Shown piece after piece: positions 1 through 8,527 of a DNA stretch of 23,103 nucleotides. The stretch comes from Bacteroidales bacterium (GTDB lineage Bacteria > Bacteroidota > Bacteroidia > Bacteroidales > Bacteroidaceae): positions 1 to 23,103 of the forward strand of contig SFCY01000024.1 in assembly GCA_004558865.1 (NCBI GenBank). The letters are read 5' to 3'. The notes beneath the pieces were generated by a model. It searched no databases, was not told the DNA's origin, and worked only from the letters and a program-made list of their open reading frames with translations. Every line of letters starts with the position of its first letter. Position 1 is the stretch's first letter. The position numbers were made by a program, and so were the translations under genes.

Positions 1-190
1 ACTTCTCTAACTTACTGCGATCCAATAGGGATTGGAGCCTCTCTTTTTTCTTTTCCATCTTTTCTTTTTGAGGTGTCAACCATATTTAAAAAAAGACACC
101 CTAACAGGCCATGCGATTGCGGCCGGACGGCCACACAATCCGAGCCACGACAACGAAAAGGTGCGACGAATGGGCGGAGTCTCAGGAATT
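1..190. other. Non-coding stretch at window start
   Basis: I see no supportable gene here. The open frames that cross it are extensions of downstream frames with no family signature. There is a pyrimidine-rich run around 43-69 and a weak 6-bp inverted repeat (GGTGTC at 72-77 with GACACC at 96-101) around an A-rich loop. It could be the tail of an upstream transcription unit, but nothing identifies the preceding gene. Confidence 0.4.
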
Positions 191-195
191 TTGAC

Positions 196-203
196 TATAT
201 TTG
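196..203 (+). promoter_or_regulatory. Putative Bacteroidetes -7 box for the FAH-porU-porV-ispF unit
   Basis: TATATTTG fits the Bacteroidetes -7 consensus TAnnTTTG and is followed by C, as is common. It lies about 105 bases before the first gene. No clear TTTG is visible about 20 bases upstream, so the call rests on the -7 box alone. Confidence 0.45.
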
Positions 204-307
204 CAACAAACTACAACCCCCGACGCCTTCGAACGGCCAAACGGACGTGGCCAAGCAGGCTCAGGCTCCTACATGGACGAGAAGGCGGAGGACAAAAACC
301 AACGACT

Positions 308-925
308 ATGAAGATATTCGCCATCGGCATGAACTACGCCGCACACAATAAAGCAATGAATGAGACGTTATTGAGAGAGGATCCACCTGTGATTTTCACC
401 AAGGCCGACTCCTCGCTCATCAGCAACCACAAGCCTTTCTTCATCCCCGACCACATGGGGAGGATCGACTACGAGGGCGAAGTGGTGGTGCGCATCTGCC
501 GCCTGGGCAAGACCATTCCCGAAAGGTTCGCCCACCGCTACTACGACGCCGTGACGATGGGCATCGACTTCACGGCGCGCGACATGCAGCGGCGCATGAA
601 GGAGAAGGGGCTGCCCTGGGACATCGCCAAGGGATTCGACGGCTCCGCAGCCATCGGCGAGTGGATTCCCAAGGAGAAGCTGCCCGAGGCGCAGCGGCTG
701 CGCTTCCGCCTCGACATCAACGCCCAGACCGTGCAGCAAGGATGCACGGCCGACATGATCTTCTCCATCGACTACATCATCAGCTACATCAGCCAGTTTT
801 TCACCCTGAAGACGGGCGACCTTCTCTTCACCGGCACTCCCACGGGCATGGGCCCCGTAAGTGTCAACGACCACTTGGAGGGCTGGATCGAAGAGCGGAA
901 GGTGCTCGACTTCCGATGCAAATAG
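308..925 (+). CDS. Fumarylacetoacetate hydrolase (FAH) family protein
   Basis: A 205-residue single-domain FAH-family enzyme. The family binds a divalent metal and hydrolyses or decarboxylates 2-oxo acid type substrates such as acylpyruvates; the exact substrate here cannot be told. Visible signatures are IGMNYAAHN near the N-terminus, DYEGEVVV with the E56/E58 metal-ligand pair, GIDFTARDMQ around D87, a KGFD segment, and FTGTPTGMGP near the C-terminus. The open frame runs upstream to position 32, but family homology begins at the ATG at 308, so that start is chosen. It is probably cytoplasmic, as no signal peptide is seen. porU follows after 6 bases, implying co-transcription. As I recall, a FAH-family gene also sits beside porU in Porphyromonas gingivalis, so the link may be old, though no functional tie to secretion is evident. 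Confidence 0.9.
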   Translation: MKIFAIGMNYAAHNKAMNETLLREDPPVIFTKADSSLISNHKPFFIPDHMGRIDYEGEVVVRICRLGKTIPERFAHRYYDAVTMGIDFTARDMQRRMKEKGLPWDIAKGFDGSAAIGEWIPKEKLPEAQRLRFRLDINAQTVQQGCTADMIFSIDYIISYISQFFTLKTGDLLFTGTPTGMGPVSVNDHLEGWIEERKVLDFRCK

Positions 926-931
926 AAACTT

Positions 932-3900
932 ATGAGACGACTTTTCTTCCTCTTCATCCTGCTCGGCGTCCTGGCCCACGCCCACGCGCAGCGCTTCTTT
1001 AACCTCACCAGCGACGAGGTGCGCGTAGACTCCACCATGCCCTCGTTTGGCTACAGCATGCCGCTCGCCGGCGACTACCAAGACTCCATCTATACGGCCA
1101 CGATACTCTATCCGGAGTTCATCGACATGACCACCACCGACATAGCCAACTTCCGCCGCATGTCGGGCGACTCGCTGCCCGAGCTGCCCGCCGTTGACGG
1201 CTACGTGGCCGTGTCGCGCAAGGAGGCCTCGTTCAACGTGGCCTTCTGCCCCTTGGTGTTCCGCAACGGACGCTACCAGATCCTGGTCAGCTTCATGCTG
1301 CGCATCGACAGCTGGCCCGTGAGGCGAGCCGCGCGCCGCGAGGCCGCCGCCTACCGCTCAGGTGCCTCCGACCGCTACGCCGCCCACAGCGTGCTGGCCT
1401 CGGGCAGCTGGGCCAAGATACGCGTGCCGGCCACCGGGTTCTACCAGCTCACCGACGCCCTCATACGCCAGGCCGGATTCACCGACCTGGGCAAGGTGCA
1501 CGTCTACGGCTACGGCGGCAACATGCAGAGCGAGCAGCTCGACGCCGACGACCTCGTGGCCCTCGACGACCTGAAGGAGGTGGAGCAGACCATCGTGGGC
1601 GGGCGCCGCGTGTTCTACGCCAAGGGACCCGTGAGCTGGAACAGCAACACCGCGCCACAGCGCACCCGCAACCCCTACTCCGACTACGGCTACTACTTCA
1701 TCACCCAGAACGACAGCGCCCCCCTCACCGTCGACTCGGCCACGTTCCTGGCCAGCCACTACCCCGCCCCCGACGACTACCACTCACTCTACGAGGTGGA
1801 CGGATTCTCCTGGTACAACGGCGGGCGCAACCTCTTCGACACCGAGGCCCTCACGGTGGGGCAAACCAAGACCATCGTGCTGTCCAACCCAAACGCCAAA
1901 GGCTCCAAGGGCACGCTCTACGTGCGCGTGACCTCAGGCACCGCCTCGCAGACCGAGGTGAGCTACAACGGCTCCACCTTGGGCAAGCTCGACATCACGA
2001 CCATGAGCACCTACGACCGGGGAAAGGAGACACACCAGCAATATGAGGTGACGGCCAACGCCACCGACACGCTGCGCCTCACCGTGACCTCGGGCGGCCC
2101 CGTGCGCCTCGACTACGCCTCCATAGCCTGGCCCGAGCCCAAGCCCTGCCCCGACATCGCCCGCGCCACGCTGCCCTCGCCGGAATATGTATACAACATC
2201 ACCAACCAGGACCTCCACGCCGACGCAGAGGTGGACATGGTCATCATCATCCCCACATCGCAGAAGTTGCTCAAGCAGGCACAGAGGATCAAGACCTTCC
2301 ACGAACAGCACGACGGACTGAGCGTGCGCATCGTGCCGGCCGACGAGATATACAACGAATTCTCAAGCGGCACACCCGACGCAAACGCCTACCGACGCTA
2401 CCTGAAGATGCTCTACGACCGCGCCACCAGCCAGGACGACGCGCCCAAGCACCTGCTGCTCTTCGGCGACTGCCTCTGGGACAACCGCATGGTCACCCCC
2501 GCCGGCAAGAACCTCAACCCCGACGACTACCTGCTCTGCTGGGAGAGCGAGAACTCGTTCAGCGAGATCTACTGCTACGTGGACGACGGGTTCTTCTGCC
2601 TGCTCGACGACGGCGAGGGCCTCAACCCCGCCACCAAGGACAAGCTCGACGTGGCCGTGGGACGCTTCCCCGTCACCACCGACGCCGAGGCCGCCATCAT
2701 GGTGGACAAGGTGATCAACTACGCCACCAACCGCAACGCCGGCGCCTGGGCCAACACCATCATCTTCATGGGCGACGACGGCAACAACAACCTCCACATG
2801 CACGACGTCAACGCCGCCGCCGAGGACATCGCCTCGCTCCATCCCGGCTACGAAATCAAAAAGGTGATGTGGGACGCCTACCCGCGCGTGTCCACCTCCA
2901 CGGGCTACCACTTCCCCGGAGCCACAGCCGCCATCAAGAAGCAGCAGGCCGAGGGAGCGCTCATCTTCGACTATGCCGGCCACGGCATAGAATACCAAAT
3001 CTCGCATGAGGCGGTGCTCACGCTGAGCGACTTCCGCGAGTTCTCCAACGACAACCTGCCGCTGTGGATCACCGCCTCGTGCGACATCATGCCCTTCGAC
3101 GGCACCGCGGCCACCATCGGCGAGGCCGCCATCCTCAACCCCAACGGGGGCGCGGTGGCCTTCTACGGCACCACGCGCACCGTCTACGCCGACGCCAACA
3201 AGCGGCTCAACATTGCCTTCCTGCGCCGCGTGCTGAGCGTGGACACCCTCACGGGCAAGCCCATCACCATGGGCGAGGCCCAGCGCCTGGCCAAGAACGA
3301 CATGATCGTCAACCGCGACGGCGACCGCACCATCAACAAACTCCAATACTCGCTGCTCGGCGACCCAGCCCTGCCGCTCAACCTGCCCACCCTGACGGCC
3401 ACCATCGACTCCATCGACGGCCAGGCCACCAACGGCGGGGCCACGCTGCCCCAGCTCAGGGCCGGGGCGAGAGTGAGGGTGACGGGCCATGTGGAGAACG
3501 CAGCCGACTTCTGCGGGCGGGTGTCGCTCACCGTGCGCGACAACCGCGAGCTCATCACCTGCCGACAGCAGGAGGCAACGGCCTCCTCGGCCTTTCAATA
3601 CTACGACCGCACCAAGACACTCTTCACCGGCACCGACAGCATACGGGACGGACGATTCGACATGACCTTCACCGTGCCCAAGGACATCAACTACAGCAAC
3701 GGCACAGGGCAGATGATCGTCTACGCCTACGGCCAAGGACGCATCGCCCACGGAGCCTGCGAGAGCTTCACCGTGGGCGGCACCGCCACAAACGCCACCG
3801 ACACCATAGGCCCCAACGTGTTCTGCTACCTCAACACACCGGACTTCGCCGAGGGCGGAAGCGTGAACACCACACCCTACTTCGTGGCCAACATCGCCGA

Positions 3901-4465
3901 CTCAAGCGGCATCAACACCACAGGCACGGGCATAGGCCACGACCTGCAGCTCATCATCGACGGCAGCTCGGCCATGACCTACAACCTCAACGACAACTTC
4001 AGCTACGAATTCGGCTCCCACACCACCGGCTCCACGTGGTACAGCATCCCCGAACTGGAGCCCGGCCCACACACGCTGCAGTTCCGCGCCTGGGACCAGC
4101 TGAACAACTGCACCACCAAACGAATCAACTTCAACGTGGTGCGCGGCCTGCAGCCATCGGAACTCAACGTGAGCGCCACCGACAACCCCGCGTCGACGGG
4201 TACCACCTTCATCGTGGGCCACAACCTCGTGGGCTCCACGGGCTACGTCAGGCTGGAAGTGTTCGACGGCTCGGGCCGACTGCTCTGGCAACACACCAGC
4301 AACACCCCCGCCACGCCCGGCGCATACACCTACTCCTGGGACCTCTGCACCGACAGCGGCGCGCGCCTCCAGACGGGCGTCTATCTCTACAGGGCCACGG
4401 TGAGCGTAGCGGGCAGCATGGAGAAATCGAAGACCAAGAAACTCATCGTCATCGGCAATAATTAG
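932..4465 (+). CDS. porU: Type IX secretion system sortase PorU (C25 gingipain-like cysteine peptidase)
   Basis: A 1177-residue protein matching PorU, the cell-surface sortase that removes the C-terminal signal of T9SS cargo and attaches cargo to anionic LPS. A signal peptide (RR, then a run of L/F/I, cut near AHAQ) occupies about residues 1-20. The C25 peptidase domain spans roughly 434-815 and holds the expected His-Cys pair: H684 in DYAGHGIEY and C717 in ITASCDIMP. It ends with the typical LGDPALPL segment. Ig-like/beta regions follow, and residues about 1090-1177 form a FlgD/T9SS-type C-terminal beta domain with GVYLYRATV and a final KKLIVIG. The length fits the family (about 1100-1200). 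porV follows after 44 bases, the usual arrangement. No Shine-Dalgarno sequence is seen, normal for Bacteroidetes. Several very long antisense frames overlap it and are composition artefacts. Confidence 0.95.
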   Translation: MRRLFFLFILLGVLAHAHAQRFFNLTSDEVRVDSTMPSFGYSMPLAGDYQDSIYTATILYPEFIDMTTTDIANFRRMSGDSLPELPAVDGYVAVSRKEASFNVAFCPLVFRNGRYQILVSFMLRIDSWPVRRAARREAAAYRSGASDRYAAHSVLASGSWAKIRVPATGFYQLTDALIRQAGFTDLGKVHVYGYGGNMQSEQLDADDLVALDDLKEVEQTIVGGRRVFYAKGPVSWNSNTAPQRTRNPYSDYGYYFITQNDSAPLTVDSATFLASHYPAPDDYHSLYEVDGFSWYNGGRNLFDTEALTVGQTKTIVLSNPNAKGSKGTLYVRVTSGTASQTEVSYNGSTLGKLDITTMSTYDRGKETHQQYEVTANATDTLRLTVTSGGPVRLDYASIAWPEPKPCPDIARATLPSPEYVYNITNQDLHADAEVDMVIIIPTSQKLLKQAQRIKTFHEQHDGLSVRIVPADEIYNEFSSGTPDANAYRRYLKMLYDRATSQDDAPKHLLLFGDCLWDNRMVTPAGKNLNPDDYLLCWESENSFSEIYCYVDDGFFCLLDDGEGLNPATKDKLDVAVGRFPVTTDAEAAIMVDKVINYATNRNAGAWANTIIFMGDDGNNNLHMHDVNAAAEDIASLHPGYEIKKVMWDAYPRVSTSTGYHFPGATAAIKKQQAEGALIFDYAGHGIEYQISHEAVLTLSDFREFSNDNLPLWITASCDIMPFDGTAATIGEAAILNPNGGAVAFYGTTRTVYADANKRLNIAFLRRVLSVDTLTGKPITMGEAQRLAKNDMIVNRDGDRTINKLQYSLLGDPALPLNLPTLTATIDSIDGQATNGGATLPQLRAGARVRVTGHVENAADFCGRVSLTVRDNRELITCRQQEATASSAFQYYDRTKTLFTGTDSIRDGRFDMTFTVPKDINYSNGTGQMIVYAYGQGRIAHGACESFTVGGTATNATDTIGPNVFCYLNTPDFAEGGSVNTTPYFVANIADSSGINTTGTGIGHDLQLIIDGSSAMTYNLNDNFSYEFGSHTTGSTWYSIPELEPGPHTLQFRAWDQLNNCTTKRINFNVVRGLQPSELNVSATDNPASTGTTFIVGHNLVGSTGYVRLEVFDGSGRLLWQHTSNTPATPGAYTYSWDLCTDSGARLQTGVYLYRATVSVAGSMEKSKTKKLIVIGNN

Positions 4466-4509
4466 GCAGTTTCTGCGTTTTCCTTTCAACACATCAACCC
4501 ATCAGACGA

Positions 4510-5685
4510 ATGAACAGCATCATGAAAATAGCTTTGCTCATGCCTTTGCTCTCGCTCTGCTCACTCACCGCAAGTGGGCAGAAAGATAAGGAAGACATGT
4601 TCAACCCCGTGAACACGGCCGTAACCTCGCAGACCATCGCCCCCGACGCCCGCGCCGGCTCGATGGGCGACGTGGGCGCCGCCACCGACCCCGACGTCAA
4701 CTCGCAATACTGGAACCCCGCCAAGTACCCCTTCAACATCAGCCGAGCGGGAGTCTCCATCAACTACACGCCGTGGCTGCGCCAGCTGGTCAACGACATC
4801 GACCTGGCCCAGCTCGTGGGCTACTACCGCATCGGCGACTACAGCGCCGTGTCGGCCTCGCTGCGCTATTTCTCATTGGGAGAGGTGCAGCTCTCCGAGA
4901 GCGACAATGCCCAGACCATCAACCCCTACGAAATGTCCGTCGACGTGGCCTACTCGCTGATGCTGAGCGAGAAGTTCTCCCTGGCCGCCGCCGTGCGCTG
5001 GATCTACTCCGACCTCACCTACAGCTACACCGACGAGACGTCGCCCGCATCGGCCTTCGCCGCCGACATCGCCTGCTACTATCAGAACTACGTCAACATC
5101 GGCTCGCGCGAGTGCCAGTTGGGATTGGGCTTGAACATCAGCAACATCGGCTCGAAGATTACATTCGGCGGCAGCGACCGCAGTGAGTTCATCCCCACCA
5201 ACCTGCGATTGGGAGCCTCGCTCATGGTCCCCATCGACGAATACAACCGCATATCGTTCTCCGCCGACGCAAACAAGCTGCTCGTGCCCACCTATCCCAA
5301 GCAGAAGGAGGGCGAGACCAGCGCCGACTACGACGCCCGCGTGGAGAAGGACTATTACGACGTGTCGAGCATATCGGGCATCTTCAAGAGCTTCTCCGAC
5401 GCCCCGGGGGGATTCTCCGAGGAGCTGAAGGAGATACAGTGGAGCGCGGGCGCAGAGTATGTATACAACGACAAGTTCGCCATCCGCGCCGGCTACCACC
5501 ACGAGAGCGAGTCGAAGGGCAACCGCAAGTACTTCACCGTGGGCGCGGGATTCAAGATGAACGTGTTCTCGCTCGACGCCGGCTATGTCATCGCCACGGC
5601 CAAGAGCAACCCGCTGGACCAGACGCTGCGCTTCTCGCTTAGCTTCGACATGGACGGCATCAAGGATCTCTTCCGCAGAAGATAG
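4510..5685 (+). CDS. porV: Type IX secretion system outer-membrane protein PorV (LptO)
   Basis: A 391-residue outer-membrane beta-barrel of the FadL-like PorV family. PorV shuttles T9SS cargo from the translocon to PorU and is part of the attachment complex. A signal peptide with cleavage near SGQ covers about the first 24 residues. Family markers are the N-terminal FNPVNTAVTSQTIAPDARAGSMGD, then NSQYWNPAKYPF, repeated beta-strand patterns such as YRIGDYSAVSASLRYFSLGE, and a barrel end with aromatic residues. The length is typical. An alternative ATG four codons downstream (4522) would give an equally good signal peptide. The gene lies directly after porU, and ispF follows after 21 bases. Having porU and porV together strongly implies a complete T9SS elsewhere in this genome. 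Confidence 0.95.
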   Translation: MNSIMKIALLMPLLSLCSLTASGQKDKEDMFNPVNTAVTSQTIAPDARAGSMGDVGAATDPDVNSQYWNPAKYPFNISRAGVSINYTPWLRQLVNDIDLAQLVGYYRIGDYSAVSASLRYFSLGEVQLSESDNAQTINPYEMSVDVAYSLMLSEKFSLAAAVRWIYSDLTYSYTDETSPASAFAADIACYYQNYVNIGSRECQLGLGLNISNIGSKITFGGSDRSEFIPTNLRLGASLMVPIDEYNRISFSADANKLLVPTYPKQKEGETSADYDARVEKDYYDVSSISGIFKSFSDAPGGFSEELKEIQWSAGAEYVYNDKFAIRAGYHHESESKGNRKYFTVGAGFKMNVFSLDAGYVIATAKSNPLDQTLRFSLSFDMDGIKDLFRRR

Positions 5686-5706
5686 ACACCACACAATCCA
5701 CAAGCC

Positions 5707-6195
5707 ATGCAACAACCCAACATCCGCGTCGGCATGGGCTACGATGTCCACCGACTTGTAGAAGGCCGCCCACTCATCTTGGGCGGCATAGAGATACCCC
5801 ACACGCTGGGGCTCTTGGGCCACAGCGACGCCGACGTGCTCATCCATGCCATCTGCGACGCCCTGCTGGGCGCCGCCAACCTGCGCGACATCGGCTTCCA
5901 CTTCCCCGACACGTCGGCCGCCACATTGGGAATGGACAGCAAGGAAATCCTGCGCCAGTGCATAGGGCTGATAGAGGAGAAAGGCTACAAGGTGGGCAAC
6001 ATCGACGCCACGGTGTGCGCCGAGCGTCCGAAAATCAATCCCCATGTGGACCGCATGCGCTCCTGTCTGGCAGGAGTGATGGGCTGCGACGAGGACCAGA
6101 TCAGCATCAAGGCCACCACCACCGAGCACTTGGGCTTCACCGGCCGCGAGGAGGGCATCAGCGCCTACGCCGTGTGCATGATTTGGAAACAGTAG
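5707..6195 (+). CDS. ispF: 2-C-methyl-D-erythritol 2,4-cyclodiphosphate synthase (IspF)
   Basis: A 162-residue cytoplasmic enzyme that converts CDP-ME 2-phosphate to the cyclic diphosphate with release of CMP in the MEP isoprenoid pathway. It works as a trimer. The zinc ligands are visible as D13-x-H15 in GYDVHRL and H47 in the segment after LGHSDADVL. The substrate-binding KATTTEHLGFTGREEG segment is intact at about 135-150. The length is normal for the family. It closes the porU-porV unit; from memory, the order porU, porV, ispF is also found in Porphyromonas gingivalis. A strong hairpin begins 57 bases after the stop. The preceding enzyme of the pathway but one, IspD, is encoded at 12,904. 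Confidence 0.97.
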   Translation: MQQPNIRVGMGYDVHRLVEGRPLILGGIEIPHTLGLLGHSDADVLIHAICDALLGAANLRDIGFHFPDTSAATLGMDSKEILRQCIGLIEEKGYKVGNIDATVCAERPKINPHVDRMRSCLAGVMGCDEDQISIKATTTEHLGFTGREEGISAYAVCMIWKQ

Positions 6196-6251
6196 CCCCC
6201 TCCCCACCCCACAACGCCCAAATGCCAAGTACGCAAAGGTTGCGCATCCGC

Positions 6252-6289
6252 TTGCAGGGGCCGTGTCTTCGACGACACGGCCCCTGCAA
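6252..6289 (+). terminator. Perfect 16-bp hairpin, probable terminator after ispF
   Basis: TTGCAGGGGCCGTGTC at 6252-6267 pairs perfectly with 6274-6289 around the 6-base loop TTCGAC. It lies 57 bases after the ispF stop and so plausibly ends the FAH-porU-porV-ispF transcript. It lacks a clear U-run on the plus strand, so it could instead be an RNA-stabilising end or a dispersed intergenic palindrome. Confidence 0.55.
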
Positions 6290-6505
6290 TTCGATTGGGA
6301 GTTCAATATGATGTACACAAAGTATCGTTCTGAAAAAACTGTAAACCAAATAAATCCACGAATCCTCACAAATGCGGATGGCAATCCCTGATGTTTGTCA
6401 TTCGCCGCAGAGGCCTTGCTCTGTGGTGCCCCAAAGGGATGTCCTATCTCTTTAATTCATCTTTTTTGTCTCATTTATCACTTTTCATCAAATTGTCGCC
6501 ATTCT

Positions 6506-6539
6506 TTTGCACTCCACTGATAAATAATTTGTATCTTTA
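6506..6539 (+). promoter_or_regulatory. Putative promoter of the nucleoside kinase gene
   Basis: TTTG at 6506-6509 and TATCTTTA at 6532-6539 resemble the Bacteroidetes -33/-7 pair, with a 22-base spacer (usual 19-21). The last base of the -7 box differs from the TAnnTTTG consensus. The start codon lies about 50 bases downstream, a normal leader length. Confidence 0.5.
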
Positions 6540-6590
6540 CCCGACGTTTCCGGCCCACACGGCACGGAGAAACTGATAAAGGTATTGAAT

Positions 6591-8255
6591 ATGAACGCAA
6601 AAGAAGTACAAATCCGTTGCAAGAACAACGGCAAGACGCTGTCGGTGGCCATCGGCAGCACACTCTCAGACGTTTACAGAGCCAGCGGGATGGAAATGGA
6701 GTTCGGTCCCGTGAGCGCCAAAGTTAACAATAAGGTGGAGGGCATGCACTACCGCGTCTACCACAACAAGGACGTGGAGTTTCTCGACCTGCGTAGCGCG
6801 TCGGGCATGCGCAGCTACACGCGCACACTGTTCTTCATCCTCTGCAAGGCCGTACACGACCTCTACCCACATTCGGAGGTGGTCATCGACATCCCCGTGT
6901 CGAACGGCTACTACGTGGACCTCGACCTGGGACACGCCGTGACCTTGGAAGACGTCGACGGCATAAGGCGGCGCATGCAGGAAATCATCGACGCCCACAT
7001 CCCCATCACCCGCCACGAGGTGCCTACGGAGGAGGCCATCAAGATGTTCAAGGAGAAGGGCGACGAGGCCAAGGTGAAGCTCCTCAGCAGCTACGGCCAG
7101 CTCTACACCACCTATTACCAGATTGACGACTACGTGGACTACTACTACGGCTCGCTGCTCACCAACACCAAGAAGATCTACCTCTTCGGCGTGGAGAAAT
7201 ACTTCGACGGCATGCTGCTGCGCATTCCCGACCTGAAGAACCCGGGCGTGCTGCCCGAAATGACCCACCAGGACAAGATGTTCGAGATATTCAAGGAGCA
7301 CCACCGCTGGCAGGGCATCATGGGCGTGCGCACGGTGGGCGACTTCAACGAGGTGGTGGAACACGGCCACGCCACCGACCTCATCAACATCAGCGAGGCC
7401 TTGCAGGAGAAGAAGATAGCCCGCATCGCCGACGAGATTGCCAACCGCAAGAGCGTGAAGCTCGTCCTCTTGGCCGGCCCATCCAGCTCGGGCAAGACCA
7501 CCACTTGCAAGCGGCTCTCCATACAGCTCATGACCAACGGCATCAAGCCACTGCAAATCTCGCTCGACGACTACTTCGTGGACCGCGAGCACACACCCAA
7601 GGACGAGAACGGAGAATACGACTACGAGAGCATCTACGCCCTCAACCTGCAGCTCATCAACCAGCAGTTCAACGCCCTCTTCCGGGGCGAGGAGGTGGAG
7701 CTGCCCAAGTACAACTTCCAGACGGGCCGCAGCGAGAAGAGCGGAAAGAAACTCAAGATGGACGAGAGCAACGTGCTCGTGGTGGAGGGCATCCACGCAC
7801 TCAACCCCGAGCTGACGGCGCAGATTCCCGACAACCAAAAGTTCCGCGTCTACGCCTCGGCGCTCACCACCATTCTGCTCGACGACCACAACTACATCCC
7901 CACCACCGACAACCGACTGCTCCGCCGCATCATCCGCGACTACAAATACCGCGGCGTGAACGCCCAGGAGACCATCCACCGCTGGCCGTCGGTGCGCAAG
8001 GGGGAGAACAAGTGGATATTCCCCTACCAAGAGAACGCCGACGCCATGTTCAACAGTGCCATGCTCTTTGAGTTGGCCGTCATCAAGCAGCAGGCCGAGC
8101 CGCTGTTGGAACAAGTGCCGGAGAACTGCGAGGAGTACTCGGAGGCCTACCGGCTGAGCAAGTTCCTGAGGTACATCAAGCCCATCCCCAACCGCGACAT
8201 CCCGCCCACAAGCCTGCTGCGCGAGTTCCTTGGCGGCAGCTCGTTCAAATACTGA
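6591..8255 (+). CDS. Nucleoside (uridine-type) kinase with N-terminal TGS-like domain
   Basis: A 554-residue protein of the family often annotated as nucleoside kinase or uridine kinase in Bacteroidetes. Its N-terminal part (about 1-65) resembles a TGS domain. The next part (to about 230) resembles the threonyl/alanyl-tRNA synthetase second additional domain, with DLDLGHAVTLEDV and YYGSLLTNTKK segments. The C-terminal kinase has a clear Walker A, GPSSSGKTT, at 296-304, followed by ISLDDYFVDREHTPKDENGE and VVEGIHALNP, typical of uridine kinase/phosphoribulokinase folds. It would phosphorylate nucleosides for salvage; the role of the synthetase-like half is unknown. A TTG six bases upstream could also open the frame, but the ATG at 6591 is the more natural start. 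It is a single gene with its own promoter. Confidence 0.88.
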   Translation: MNAKEVQIRCKNNGKTLSVAIGSTLSDVYRASGMEMEFGPVSAKVNNKVEGMHYRVYHNKDVEFLDLRSASGMRSYTRTLFFILCKAVHDLYPHSEVVIDIPVSNGYYVDLDLGHAVTLEDVDGIRRRMQEIIDAHIPITRHEVPTEEAIKMFKEKGDEAKVKLLSSYGQLYTTYYQIDDYVDYYYGSLLTNTKKIYLFGVEKYFDGMLLRIPDLKNPGVLPEMTHQDKMFEIFKEHHRWQGIMGVRTVGDFNEVVEHGHATDLINISEALQEKKIARIADEIANRKSVKLVLLAGPSSSGKTTTCKRLSIQLMTNGIKPLQISLDDYFVDREHTPKDENGEYDYESIYALNLQLINQQFNALFRGEEVELPKYNFQTGRSEKSGKKLKMDESNVLVVEGIHALNPELTAQIPDNQKFRVYASALTTILLDDHNYIPTTDNRLLRRIIRDYKYRGVNAQETIHRWPSVRKGENKWIFPYQENADAMFNSAMLFELAVIKQQAEPLLEQVPENCEEYSEAYRLSKFLRYIKPIPNRDIPPTSLLREFLGGSSFKY

Positions 8256-8379
8256 GCCAAAGGACTTCGCCAACAGACCGGCACACGCCCCCAACCCGAG
8301 GCTGGACGATCCTGTAGCCCACCGCCAAGCGGGGAAACATATTCTGAGGATTCATGCCTGCTGGATGGAATATATTTCG

Positions 8380-8387
8380 TATCTTTG
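8380..8387 (+). promoter_or_regulatory. Putative -7 box for the HD-domain gene
   Basis: TATCTTTG followed by C is an exact match to the Bacteroidetes -7 consensus. It lies about 140 bases before the start codon, leaving a long leader that contains the repeat/palindrome element at 8400-8480. No convincing TTTG is seen at the -33 position. Confidence 0.55.
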
Positions 8388-8399
8388 CAGCAGACAAGC

Positions 8400-8480
8400 A
8401 GGAGGCACGGCGTCCTCGCCATGCGAGAATGTGCGGCGTCCTCGCCATGCGAGAATGTGCGGCAGGACGCCGCACCTCCT
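8400..8480. repeat. Tandem 26-bp repeat inside an imperfect palindrome in the HD-gene leader
   Basis: Two perfect, adjacent 26-base copies lie at 8409-8434 and 8435-8460. Each contains a small hairpin (CTCGC, loop CAT, GCGAG). The right flank (8461-8480) is the near-exact reverse complement of 8400-8420: AGGAGG pairs with CCTCCT and CGGCGTCCT with AGGACGCCG. The same right arm can instead pair with copy 2 (TGCGGCGTCCT at 8432-8442 with 8464-8474, loop 21 bases). The two large hairpins are mutually exclusive. The element would lie in the transcript leader of the next gene. It may be a dispersed palindromic repeat that duplicated internally, or a regulatory RNA structure. Confidence 0.8.
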
Positions 8481-8527
8481 ACAGCAAAACCAGTGAACAT
8501 TATATAGGAGGACTAAAGAACGAAACG

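Larger units (their letters stand above)
6196..6590. other. Intergenic region between ispF and the nucleoside kinase gene
   Basis: This 395-base gap holds no gene I can support. It contains a perfect hairpin near its left end (6252-6289) and a promoter near its right end (6506-6539), each listed separately. The A+T-rich middle, about 6290-6500, shows no further structure beyond short open frames without family signatures. Confidence 0.6.

Noticed and set aside
32..307. N-terminal extension of the FAH-family protein (frame open from 32)
   Set aside because: The extension has no family similarity and runs across a promoter-like -7 box; the conserved protein begins at 308.
8409..8460. CRISPR-like repeats
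   Set aside because: There are only two copies, directly abutting with no spacer, and no cas gene is nearby.
8354..8527. N-terminal extension of the HD protein
   Set aside because: It is translation through the -7 box and the repeat element, and the HD-family part begins after 8528.
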